Source: Priapulus caudatus
Lineage: Eukaryota > Priapulida > Priapulimorpha > Priapulimorphida > Priapulidae
Assembly (NCBI RefSeq): GCF_000485595.1
Contig: NW_014577163.1
Coordinates: 128,050-177,091, forward strand
Direction: 5' to 3'
Length of the DNA stretch: 49,042 nucleotides
Part shown: positions 12,172 to 24,041 of the stretch, piece after piece
How positions within the stretch are numbered: the first letter of the stretch is position 1
How the letters are laid out: the number at the start of each line of letters is the position of its first letter
Notes under the pieces: model-generated
What the model was told of the DNA's origin: nothing
The model's database searches: none
The model's input: only the letters and a program-made list of their open reading frames with translations
Translations under genes and position numbers: made by a program

Positions 12172-12196
12172 NNNNNNNNNNNNNNNNNNNNNNNNN
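12172..12196. other. 25-N assembly gap
   Basis: Exactly 25 N, which is a placeholder length and not a measured distance. Degenerate copies of the 16-bp repeat run into it on the left, so the missing sequence probably includes more of that array. Confidence 0.98.
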
Positions 12197-13679
12197 TGCA
12201 CGCAGGCACACGTAATTTTTTTTCTTTAATTGTTTGTTAATTTAATTTTAAATTTTAAATTAAATTTTTTTTTTTCATAATTTAATTTTTAAATTTAATT
12301 TTGTTTTTAATTCAATTTCAATTAAAAAAAAATTTAATTTAATTTTTGATTAATTTTTTTTAAATTTTAAATTACCCACGACCAACGTGTCCTACGGTGC
12401 ACGATACAAATAATACGCTGATGCACATTAAACTTATAATAAATGAATACTAACAATAAAAATAATTATACTGGTAAAAAATATACACAGTGTATTTACA
12501 CAGCCGCTGGACTGCCTGTGTAGTGTACCACAGTCTTGTACCACAGTCTTGTACCACAGTCTTGTAGTGTACCACAGTCTTGTACCACAGTACCACAGTC
12601 TTAAACTGTACTTCTTAAACTGGTGTATGGTTCACCCAAGGGTGAATAAAATTATTTTGAGGGGAATGAAACTAGACCAAAAACATAAGGAAATTTTGTC
12701 GTGGGTGAATGAAATTTTGTGATAAGGTCTCGAGGGTGAATGACACTGAATAGTTTAAGAATTATTTTCTTCCTCTCCTCCACTCCTGTCTGGTGCATAC
12801 TTCAATCATAGCTGAAAAGCACACATAGACTGGGAATATAATCTCAATATTTTACATTTGGGTAATGGTTTGTTACAAGCTGTCATCCATGCTAAGAACT
12901 GATGCAGGACGCCTCGTGGTCAATATTAGCGCTGGATGACACTTGATATTTTGGTTGTGAGCCGAGCAGTGACCTATTATGTGATGGTCGTCGATCGCGA
13001 AAAATACGAACTTCTCGAAAATACAAAATCTCAATAACTCGGACAAATAATGTAGTTATGAACGTAATTTTTTTTTACAATTTAGGTACAGAAAGGTTCC
13101 ATTATAGAAATAACCATTTATGACCAATTGACATGGTTGGATCATGGAAATAAAAATATTGGCAAAAAATAGGCGAAAAAAATATTTTGGTTTCAGCATC
13201 GACAATGCACAGAAATATCAATAATTTCACTAATATACCACATATTGGTCAGTTTCATACACTAAAATCGTCCTTTACTATTCCCATAATAAATAAAAAC
13301 AAAGAAGTGGTATTAACTCATGAATAACATTTATTAATAAATACATACAGTACCCTCCCCCTAGTGAAAGTAATATGCACGCGCCGCACAAATTTCACAA
13401 AAATCACTTTCATTTCGTATACACTTTTTAAATTGACTATAAACCCACACAAAAGACATGTTATACTGATAATAAACCCATAGTTTACCATAATTTCTTG
13501 AAAATTAATTTATAATTGCTTGTACAGAATAGCTACATTTATATATGTACACATATTTCGGTATTCCATATATCCTCAATATGAATAATATTGGCTTAAT
13601 TTGGTCTGTAATTCACAAAGTATGTCGTTCTCTTCCAGGTATAGTACTAGTTGGTGGTGGTGTAGACTAGAATAGCATC
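12197..13679. other. 5' flank of the N-terminal transposase part
   Basis: T-rich low-complexity sequence (12210-12375), a degraded 16-bp-repeat-like stretch around 12376-12402, a 13-bp tandem repeat (12525-12605), and the right arm of the inverted repeat (12983-13195). The start codon of the transposase lies at the end. No other gene was seen. Confidence 0.7.
12525..12605. repeat. 13-bp tandem repeat
   Basis: About six copies of ACCACAGTCTTGT with partial units and short interruptions (AGTGT). It lies within the 5' flank of the transposon. Confidence 0.9.
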
Positions 13680-15217
13680 ATGGAGCCGACGGCAAATATA
13701 CAGCCAAGAAAACGAAGCGTGGACTGGAATACTAATTGGGACATTTGCTTTATATGCCAGAACGACTCGAAAGTTCCCATACGAAAACTTGGCAGCTGTG
13801 GACTGGAGAAAGTACAAAATGCCCTGCGTGAACGCAAGAAATGTCAAGACTATGCCAGATGGGATGTTGTGGAGAGACTGGAAGCTGCAAATTTCTTATC
13901 TTTTTCCGACGACACGGAACTCGTGTACCACAAGGACTGTTATGGAACTTTCACAAGTTCCATGCATCTGAAGAGACTACAAAAAAAGTATGACAGTAAG
14001 ACCTCTTGCACAGAGGATGATGCTTCCACCAGCACAAATGAACAACCATCTCAAGGACTGCGGAGCAAATCTAAACCTTTGAACACAGACTTGTGTGTTT
14101 TCTGCCAACAACAGTCAAGAGAAAAGACCAGACTTGCAGCGTCTTTGTCATTCTCTAAAAAGCTACTACAAGCTGCTCAGAAGGACAATGCATTGAGCTG
14201 TAGATTAGCTTGCGTGAATGATTGTGTCGCTGGAGATGTACGCTACCACCTCAAGTGTTATGTCAAGTTCACACGAAAAAGTGACAGTGACCCTGACCCA
14301 ATGAAACAACCGAACCACAGAGAGCTTTGTCTAGAACGCGTTGCACATGAGATTTCCATCGGCATTACCAGAGGGGAAATCTACAACCTCATGGATGTAT
14401 GGGAACGATATTCTCAACTACTGGCAGAGCTTGAGGTTGATGCTGGAAGTTACAAAGAACACAGAACACATTTCAAGGTCAGATTACAGAAATTGCTGCA
14501 CGGACAAATTGACTTTGTTCCACAACTGGACCGAAAACAACCACAATTATTGTTCCCTGCGTTCCAGCCAAATCGTCGTACAGGCCCTGAAAGAGACAAC
14601 CAACAAACTGGATGAAAAGATGTCTGAAGACGGTGGGGGCGGTTTACGTGCCAGTCAGTTTGAAGATCATGATATGGACCAGCTACTAGCATTACACCAC
14701 ACAGCGCTTCGTATCAGATCCGACATCCAGGCCTCACCCTCGAACAGCGATTGTACCTCCATCAATGCAGACAACGCAGCTAAACTTGTTCCTGAGAGCC
14801 TCTTCATGCTACTCAGCGTTCTACTCACAGGCGAGCATGGAGATGCTGATGTTGATGAAAGAACGCGAAGGCTATCTCTCAGTATTGCACAAGATATCGT
14901 ACATGCAGTCTCCAAAGGCAAAGTACTTACCCCAAAACATGTTGGGCTCGGAATGACTATCCACCAAGCCACACGTTCAAAGGACCTTGTTAACCTCTTC
15001 CACAAGGCTGGGCACTGTATAAATTACAGTCAAGTTCAACGGTTGGACACAACCCTAGCAAAGCATGTGCTGGATAACCTTACCGAAAGGGGTAACTTCC
15101 CCATCCCGCCAAACCTTGTTGAAGGCAAGTTTCTTCAATTTTCGGCAGATAACATCGACATCATAGAAGAAACGCTAGATGGTCAGGGGAACTTTCCATG
15201 CAACTCAGGTCATTGCC
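13680..15217 (+). pseudogene. XPG/FEN1-type transposase, N-terminal part (one frameshift, 3' truncated)
   Basis: This is the amino-terminal part of the same transposase. The ATG at 13680 has a good animal context (A at -3, G at +4) and opens a 311-codon frame. Two CCHC-type zinc-binding clusters are visible: C23-x2-C26 with H84-x2-C87, and C139-x2-C142 with H190-x2-C193. They probably bind DNA or support assembly. The frame must shift near 14560: the conserved reading continues in another frame with SQIVVQALKETTNKLDEK and then LTGEHGDADVDE, into the segment shared with 7646-8050. An extra G near 15187 breaks the frame again, just before the sequence jumps into the terminal 16-bp array at 15218. 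The rest of the protein is found only at 8051-11223. Some out-of-frame codons after 15217 come from the repeat and are not protein. Confidence 0.82.
14810..15217 (+). repeat. overlap copy B of the transposase (408 bp)
   Basis: Partner of 7646-8050, identical except for three one-base indels. It ends at CATTGCC, immediately before the right-hand 16-bp array, whereas copy A continues into the C-terminal part from the same point. Confidence 0.95.
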
Positions 15218-15261
15218 GACCCGTAGGACCAACGACCCGTAGGACCAACGACCCGTAGGAC
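15218..15261 (-). repeat. right terminal array of the 16-bp repeat
   Basis: Two and three-quarter copies of the unit in inverted orientation (CAACGACCCGTAGGAC). It is the exact reverse complement of 7599-7642 and is followed by TATAGATCGG. Confidence 0.95.
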
Positions 15262-16290
15262 TATAGATCGGTTCCCTATAGGATTATGTATAATTGTATG
15301 AATATGTACTCTTGATGATATCAGATGATATGTAGATTGTGAATGTGTAGATATATATGATGTGTAATCTCGGAGAATGAGTTCGGCGCGGCGGCGCCGG
15401 CGGGGGAGCGATGACGTGTAGGGGGGAGTGACTTTTTATAGATGTTTATGGTAATTGCTACATTGTACGTGTGTGGGGTCGGGGTTCGCGACGGAGAGAG
15501 AGTGGTACGGGGAATGCAAGATAGGGAACTTGGGAAGGCAGATTGGAAACGAGTGTTGACCGAGAAGGTTGTATGGAGTGTTAATGCAAGGAAAGTAGAG
15601 TGACTCAGATTGTACGGAGTGTATACCAAATAAACCAATGAGTGATATATATATATTTAGAGTGTTCACTGTTCAGTATCAATGAAAGAGTGTGCGATAG
15701 AACATAGATGATGGAACCGGCACAGGCGAGATTAAGATTTCGCAACAATGATATTGCCGACTTTCTCCATTTAGGTAGTCGGCTGGTCCTTACATTCACC
15801 GATTTATTGTATCACGGTATCGGCTAATCTTTCCTACGCACACGGCGACTAACCGTTCGTTACGGCTGACGATCACTGCGATATGATTGACGCGATTGAT
15901 GAGATGATACGCTCCTGCACAAAGTGTCATGGTAAAAATTGTCCCGGTACATTTATGTTTGTGTGCGATTTCCCCCTGATATAGATAATATATGAAATAT
16001 GCAACATGTACCCCGTTGCTAGGATGGTCAGTACCTAGCTACAAATGACCTAGCTACAAATTACTCTACGCTGCGTGGCGAGAAGTGAAACAGTCGTGAA
16101 CAGTCATAGAGCCTCTGGCCGGGGTAGATAGTACCAACAGAGATCACTGCATGGGTTTGATGGTTGTACGCCTCCACAATTATATGGGAATTTTACTTGT
16201 GACCTAGCACCGATGCAGAGTTAATTGTTTACATGTTCCCATGCGTCAGAACCTGCAATAAATACCGTTTACATTTCTACGTTTAGTAAT
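15262..16290. other. gene-free right flank of the transposon block
   Basis: Contains a short GC-rich patch (GGCGCGGCGGCGCCGGCGG near 15384) and G-rich sequence to 15430. The Leu-rich minus ORFs at 15321-15799 have no domain and are unlikely to be genes. Confidence 0.45.
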
Positions 16291-16407
16291 ACCAAGAGTA
16301 CATAATAGGAGATTATATCTCCTATTATTTTATATCCTTATATCCTTATTATCTTATATCCTTATTATTATCCTATTATATTATATCTCCTATTATGTAC
16401 TCTTGGT
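16291..16407. mobile_element. hairpin element with 23-bp inverted arms
   Basis: ACCAAGAGTACATAATAGG at 16291 is mirrored by CCTATTATGTACTCTTGGT ending at 16407; the arms match perfectly over about 23 bp. The 70-bp interior is AT-rich with repeated TATATCCTTATT units. It resembles a miniature foldback element. No convincing target duplication. Confidence 0.55.
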
Positions 16408-17081
16408 CTTGGTAATACGTATATAGCATGTAGTCGGTGGTAGGCAGAATTCTCAATAATCTGCTATTAGCAGTGCCCGGATCTGCTTTACCGGTGCCAG
16501 CATTGCGCCAACATGTCAATCACAAAAGAAGCCAATACACACATAAAAGACAAACACGAACGCGGCGTAGCTGAATAGCTCTCATTGCGGATGTACGTGC
16601 ATGGGTGTTGCTATCCCCCGTGCATGCAACCTACTATGGACGTTGCTCTACGGTTACTGTCTTCGCGCATAACAAGGCTCTATACGATACCGACGCAAGC
16701 ATAAGCACATTCACGAACGTACTCGCAAAACTACCAGGTGCAGGTAACGTCATTGCTACCCACTGCAAATTATACGAGCCATTATTCTGTAAATTGCAAA
16801 TTCTTTTCGATTGTCAGTAGTTTATACACGTTTCGACTACGCATAATGCACTTGTTTTTCACTTTAAACGTGCGACCGTAGAACGAGCAGACCTGTATGT
16901 TATTTCCAATCCCAGGACCAATATCTCTGTGACCTTTACATATTATTATAATGCTACCAACAACGTCGACAACTCATGGAGTGTAGTTCTAGAGCTAGGA
17001 GCATAGTAACACACTGGCATTATTGTTGCCCAGGCTGCTAATCGGTCTTTACATTACTAATCTGATCACGATGGCAACAAG
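16408..17081. other. gene-free stretch
   Basis: No recognisable feature. ORF 16605-16820 has no domain or homology I recognise. Confidence 0.4.
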
Positions 17082-17111
17082 CGGGGGGGGGGGGGACGTG
17101 CGCGCGCGCGT
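17082..17111. repeat. poly-G then CG run
   Basis: A run of Gs is followed after GACGTG by alternating CG. It is a simple repeat and prone to sequencing error. Confidence 0.9.
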
Positions 17112-17312
17112 AACATATCTATGTGATCATAATTTGTCAGTCACAGATCTATGCCTAGTTTGATACACTGAAATCTTTCTGTGTGATGACGAGCAGCACT
17201 GATGAATCATATGACGGTGACACCTGTACTGCTTTATCTCTAGCAGGTAAGACCAGGCTCTACCGTACAACCATATGCTGTGGAGCCCTGTGGTAAAGCT
17301 CTCGCTCTAGCC

Positions 17313-17422
17313 CTTTGCTCTGCCACAGGCTGTCACACCCTTCGCTTTGACACAGGCTGTCACACCCTTCGCTTTGACACAGGCTGTCACACCCTTCGCT
17401 CTGACACAGGCTGTCACACATA
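17313..17422. repeat. 27-bp tandem repeat
   Basis: About four copies of a 27-bp unit containing AGGCTGTCACACCC and TTCGCTTTGACAC. Since 27 is a multiple of three, the top strand stays open as a 9-residue repeat (TGCHTLRFD), but no gene context supports translation. Confidence 0.92.
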
Positions 17423-18995
17423 TGGTTTCTCAATCTCTAACGCTAGCCTTCCTCTACCAACTCACTAATTTATGTTGTACTGCGAAAGTGTTGAAGATAT
17501 CCGTGTAGTTATGTAGTGTCGACAGCGTAGAAGGTAGCCATAGCAGATTGTAGCAACGTAGAGCCGTAGTCGCAGATTAGTTGTTTCACTTGGGACTTTA
17601 TTACTTACTCAACACCGTCAAAATATATACAATGCCACAGCCTAGGCAACATGCCTAGGCTCCGGTGCCTCGTCTCGATCTGTCTCCGAAATCTTATATC
17701 TTGTCTCTACATCGTGGGTAGGTAACTATCTATCTCTCTGTCCTAGCGTCTCTATTTATATGATTTCCAAAATCGCCCGGTGACATTTGGATCAGACGGG
17801 TTCTTCGTCATTATCGGCCGGACCTTGTGGGGCTAGGAGACGCGTGAGGCTCATTACGAAAACAACACCGAACCACCAGGCCAGAACACAGGCCAATTTG
17901 TTCCACTGCCTAGCCTGGCTAGAGCGCTCCTGGTTAATTACAATGTACCATACAATATTTACACTGCGTGTACAACGAAGCTGCTTTTGTGTGCTTGTAA
18001 GTTGTAATGTATTGCATTAGTATATGAGGCAAAGCTGCACACATTTCATGCAATCTCAAATTAGTCATCCCGACCTTTATTCGGCCTATGTTAGAATGAT
18101 AATTTTGTATAGAGTTGAGGATTTAGCCAGAGCTGCAGAACTGGCCAGACTTGGCCAGAGCCAGAACTGCACACAACGGAATATACAAACTAAAACAGCG
18201 GCAAACCACAAAGGGTAGTGTTAACGAGTCAGCAACATACCTTGCCCTGCATGATCACCCGCACCGTCAGGCTCGGAGAAGGCCCGTCCGCCGACGAAGT
18301 GGAGTTTCTCATGTTCTCCATCGCTATCTCTGATGTCACATTAAGCATTATAACGACGGTTGAAATTCGCTACAAAACCTGAAACGAGAGAAGATGCGTG
18401 CCGCTGTTACGATCGCAACAACATCTGGCGCAGTGGCGCAGGCAGACAGCGACAAGCTCGTCGATTGTCCCTCGTGCGGACGACACACGCGCCGTGTAGA
18501 GAGTCACATTCGCTGGCTAGACAAACGACTGTTACGAATGTCTATATCTACCTAATCACAATCGCCGAGAGAATGCACAGCAGCCCTGACAGCAGGCACA
18601 ACATAAATCCAAATCTAACTGTTGCCTACACCACCACATTACCACACCCACCGGGTTTAGAACGAGCCATGCGATATCGCTTAATTTTGTCGGGTCACGA
18701 TTTATAAATTGATACCTACACGCTACACTACACTTGTTTATGAGTAACCTGCGTGCTAGACTGACCCCACCCCTATTACGTTCAGGCAGCTGCGTTCGAT
18801 AACAGCGCGTATGAGCCTTCTAAATGTTTGTATGGTGGGTCTAGGCATTCGTGGGGGTACCGTAATGCACCCGCAATCAGATTTACGTGTCTAATATCAC
18901 GTGACCCGCCCTTGACATCCTCAGGAATTCTGTTGTTTACACACTGATTATGACGATAATAAATTATCATTCGCCTAAGACTCGTTAATAGATAG
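17423..18995. other. gene-free stretch
   Basis: Mixed-composition sequence with no domain-bearing ORF; those at 17787-18020 and 18360-18707 look random. It holds a tight repeated GCCAGA run near 18128-18165. Confidence 0.4.
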
Positions 18996-19042
18996 TATCA
19001 GGAGTAAGATAATATAGGACCTATATTATCTTACTCCTGATA
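18996..19042. mobile_element. perfect 23-bp-arm palindrome
   Basis: Two perfect 23-bp inverted arms, TATCAGGAGTAAG... and its complement, separated by a single A at 19019. If the element is counted from CAGGAG to CTCCTG (18999-19039), the flanks read ATAGTAT and ATAGTAG, a near-match 7-mer. It may be a micro-foldback insertion or a local palindrome. Confidence 0.6.
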
Positions 19043-19249
19043 GTAGTATCATAGTAGGCACCACGGCCCGTTATTCAGTGCGGAATGGAATTCGTAGGCA
19101 GAGATTATCCATCGGCTCTGCATCTGTTCGAAACACACAAACCGTAGATATACTAGTATTCGCATGTGATTACGATCACCAAGGAGGTTCAGTGCGATAA
19201 ATGCGCGACTTCCCTCATACGCTACAAATATCCCGCTCCACAACGAGTG

Positions 19250-19335
19250 GGGAGATGGAAGGAAAATGAAAGAGATGGAGAAAGAGAGAGACCGCGCGCG
19301 CGTGAATGAGACACAGAGAGAGAGATGGAGTAGGT
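19250..19335. repeat. GA-rich tract
   Basis: Short purine-rich repeat (GGAAGGAAAATGAAAGAG then GAGAGAGAG). No gene. Confidence 0.75.
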
Positions 19336-19429
19336 GGAAATACTAGTATCATATATATTGTTGCGTGCAGCACATGCTGTTCAACTACTTGAAAATTCAT
19401 GCAGCGTTTCTTATTTTCAGTACAATACG

Positions 19430-20145
19430 AATACTGCGTGAACACTGCGCGAACACTCTACGAGTTCCCACACGAACACTGCGCGAACACTCTACGAGTA
19501 CCCACCCGAACACTCTACGAGTACCCACACGAACACTTGGCGCGAACACTCTTACGATACCCACACGATTAGCATCTACGAGTACCCACACGAACACTGC
19601 GCGAACACTCTACGAGTACCCACACGAACACTGCGCGAACACTCTACGAGTACCACGAACACTCGCGAAACAACTTCTACGAGTACACCGAACACTCTGA
19701 CGAGTACGCTCACATCGCAACACTGCGCGAACACTCTATGTCGAGTCCCACACGAACCACTGTCGCGGAACACTCTACGAGTACCTCACCGAACCTCACG
19801 CAACGTACCCACACGAACACTGCGCGAACACCTCTACGAGTACCCACATCGAAACACTCTGGCGCGATACACTGCTTATCGAAAGTACAACAATGGAACA
19901 CGCGCGAGACTACCGTGCACTGGATAATGTATGGAACACTGTACAGGTTCCACACGACACACTACGTGAACATGGCACGTAATGTAGGAAAGCTGTACAG
20001 GTTCAGTTCACGAACACTTGCGCGAACAATCGATTCGGATAATGTAGGGAACATGTCTGTACAGGTTCCACATCGAAATCTACGAGTGAACACTGCACGG
20101 ATAATCGTAGGAACACTGTTATCAGGTTTCCACAGAACGCTGCGG
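19430..20145. repeat. two-part minisatellite array
   Basis: The first part (19430-19870) is a ~34-bp unit combining GAACACTGCGCGAACAC and TCTACGAGTACCCACAC, with many one- and two-base indels and partial units. The second part (about 19880-20145) shares the GAACAC words but is built from a longer, ~60-bp period with GGATAATGTAGGGAACA and CTGTACAGGTTCCAC. ORFs over it on both strands are repeat products. Confidence 0.85.
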
Positions 20146-20284
20146 TTCGTAACACTGCCCGAAGGTGTGTACGAACAGCGAATGTTTTGCAACGAAACGG
20201 TAAATAATGGTCGTGTGACGACGATTGCTGATTTTTTACTGCGTCTTCTCCGTAGTATAGATACGGATAGTATAGCTACGATTG

Positions 20285-20351
20285 ATGAATTAAAGAGCAC
20301 ACGAACTATTATATTGTATTTACACATTGTATTGTGTGCTCTTTATGAATT
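20285..20351. mobile_element. 53-bp micro-foldback element with 7-bp flanking direct repeat
   Basis: Arms AAAGAGCACAC (from 20292) and GTGTGCTCTTT (to 20344) form a hairpin with an AT-rich loop. Both sides carry the same 7-mer, ATGAATT (20285-20291 and 20345-20351). The design is the same as the element at 3965-4063, though the arm sequence is unrelated. Confidence 0.5.
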
Positions 20352-20919
20352 GATATATGCCTTTCCTTAGCAACGTTTTGTATACGCGCTACGTTGGTAA
20401 AGGGCAGATTCAATGATTTAAATTGTTGTTTATAAGTACACCGGTGGCGGAGTACAATACGCGAGTACACGTAGTAGAATACATTACATGAAACACGTGT
20501 ATTCCACTTGCAATAATTCGTCTATGTTGGCTATCGGCAAGTATACGCATAAGACTCTCAGGAAGGTGTAGAAATGGCTTCTCTTAGGATTGAAAAACAC
20601 TATATATTGATAAAAGTTGGTTTTACGTTTTATTCAATCATGGGACAAAATGCAAAAGAAACAAGTAGAGCCTATTTTCATATAGATGAAGTGCTTCGTT
20701 GCAATTGATATTCATCAAATTTGGTCATCACATTTAAACGTACCCAATCTCTCTGTCATCAGCTAACGTGGTCCTTCTCTTGTACAGTATACAGTTAGCG
20801 AGAGGTACTATTGATTACGTGTTATGCCGGCTGAAACTAACAATCACAACAACACCGGACATTAGGAAACGCATGGATTCATCACCCTCCAGGGCAAGAG
20901 AGCCGGAGATGGGAGGAGG
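20352..20919. other. gene-free stretch
   Basis: No recognisable gene, RNA or repeat. Confidence 0.45.
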
Positions 20920-21058
20920 TAGCGAGAGAGATGGTGAAAGAGAGAGGGAGCAGAGAGCGCGCGCGATAGAGAAAGAGAGAGCAAGAGAATGCGAAAGAGA
21001 GAAAATGAGAAAGGAAAAGGGGTGGGGGATAGAGGGAGAGAGAAAGCGCAAAGAAACA
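20920..21058. repeat. GA-rich purine tract
   Basis: Strongly purine-rich top strand with GAGAGA and AAAGAGA runs; overlapping Glu/Arg-rich and Ser/Leu-rich ORFs are low complexity. Confidence 0.8.
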
Positions 21059-23558
<2,500 letters not shown>

Positions 23559-24010
23559 GTACCTGTGTCGTTCGGCTCATCTTTCTCGTTCTAAATTAGA
23601 ATAACAAAAGGCAAAATGCATAGACGACGTCATTATGAAGGAGTAGTAATATAGACTAAGAATATCAAGACACGACGCGCAGAATATAATAAGGACTTAA
23701 ATCTATTACCGGATACGCAATACCGCCACCTGCCGTAATCTCCTGCGGTGCGTTCTCCTGCTGAAACTATAATTGTTAATAATTGAAGTGGTACAGATAT
23801 CACGCATTATCTATAATTATGAATGTTTTGTTGACAATTCAATAAAGATTAAGAACCTTAGCGAGGAAACAACTATAATTTAATAAGAAAGAAGAGAGTC
23901 TAGTTTTTACAGTTTTATTCTTTAATATTCAATCGTCAAACTTTAGACAGGCACATGCAGCGTACATGTATGTATACAGGTATGCAGCCCCAGTAATACC
24001 AATAAACGGT

Positions 24011-24041
<31 letters not shown>

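Larger units (their letters stand above)
11500..13195. repeat. inverted repeat spanning the scaffold gap
   Basis: The left arm at 11660-11732 and the right arm at 12983-13058 are reverse complements with few differences; both include GTATTTTTCTCGA-like sequence and its complement plus the AATAACTCG/CGAGTTATT core. Similarity continues more weakly outward to about 11500 and 13195. Inward, an A-rich block before the gap faces a T-rich block after it (12210-12370). Together these look like the long inverted termini of a single element brought end to end. Confidence 0.75.
7599..15261 (+). mobile_element. Academ-like DNA transposon block, in permuted order and with a gap
   Basis: The block is bounded by inverted arrays of a 16-bp repeat (7599-7644 and 15218-15261). 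Inside, in order, are the C-terminal part of a transposase, its 3' flank, a 25-N gap, a 5' flank and the N-terminal part of the same transposase. The two parts overlap by about 405 bp, so re-ordering them gives one complete element with roughly 4.7 kb of coding sequence. The outer edges read TTTA/GTCC and GGAC/TATA, compatible with a TA duplication but too short to prove a target site. The superfamily call rests on the XPG/FEN1-like nuclease domain and cysteine-rich regions, features I recall for Academ. Structure and origin of the permutation are discussed in the findings. Confidence 0.75.
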
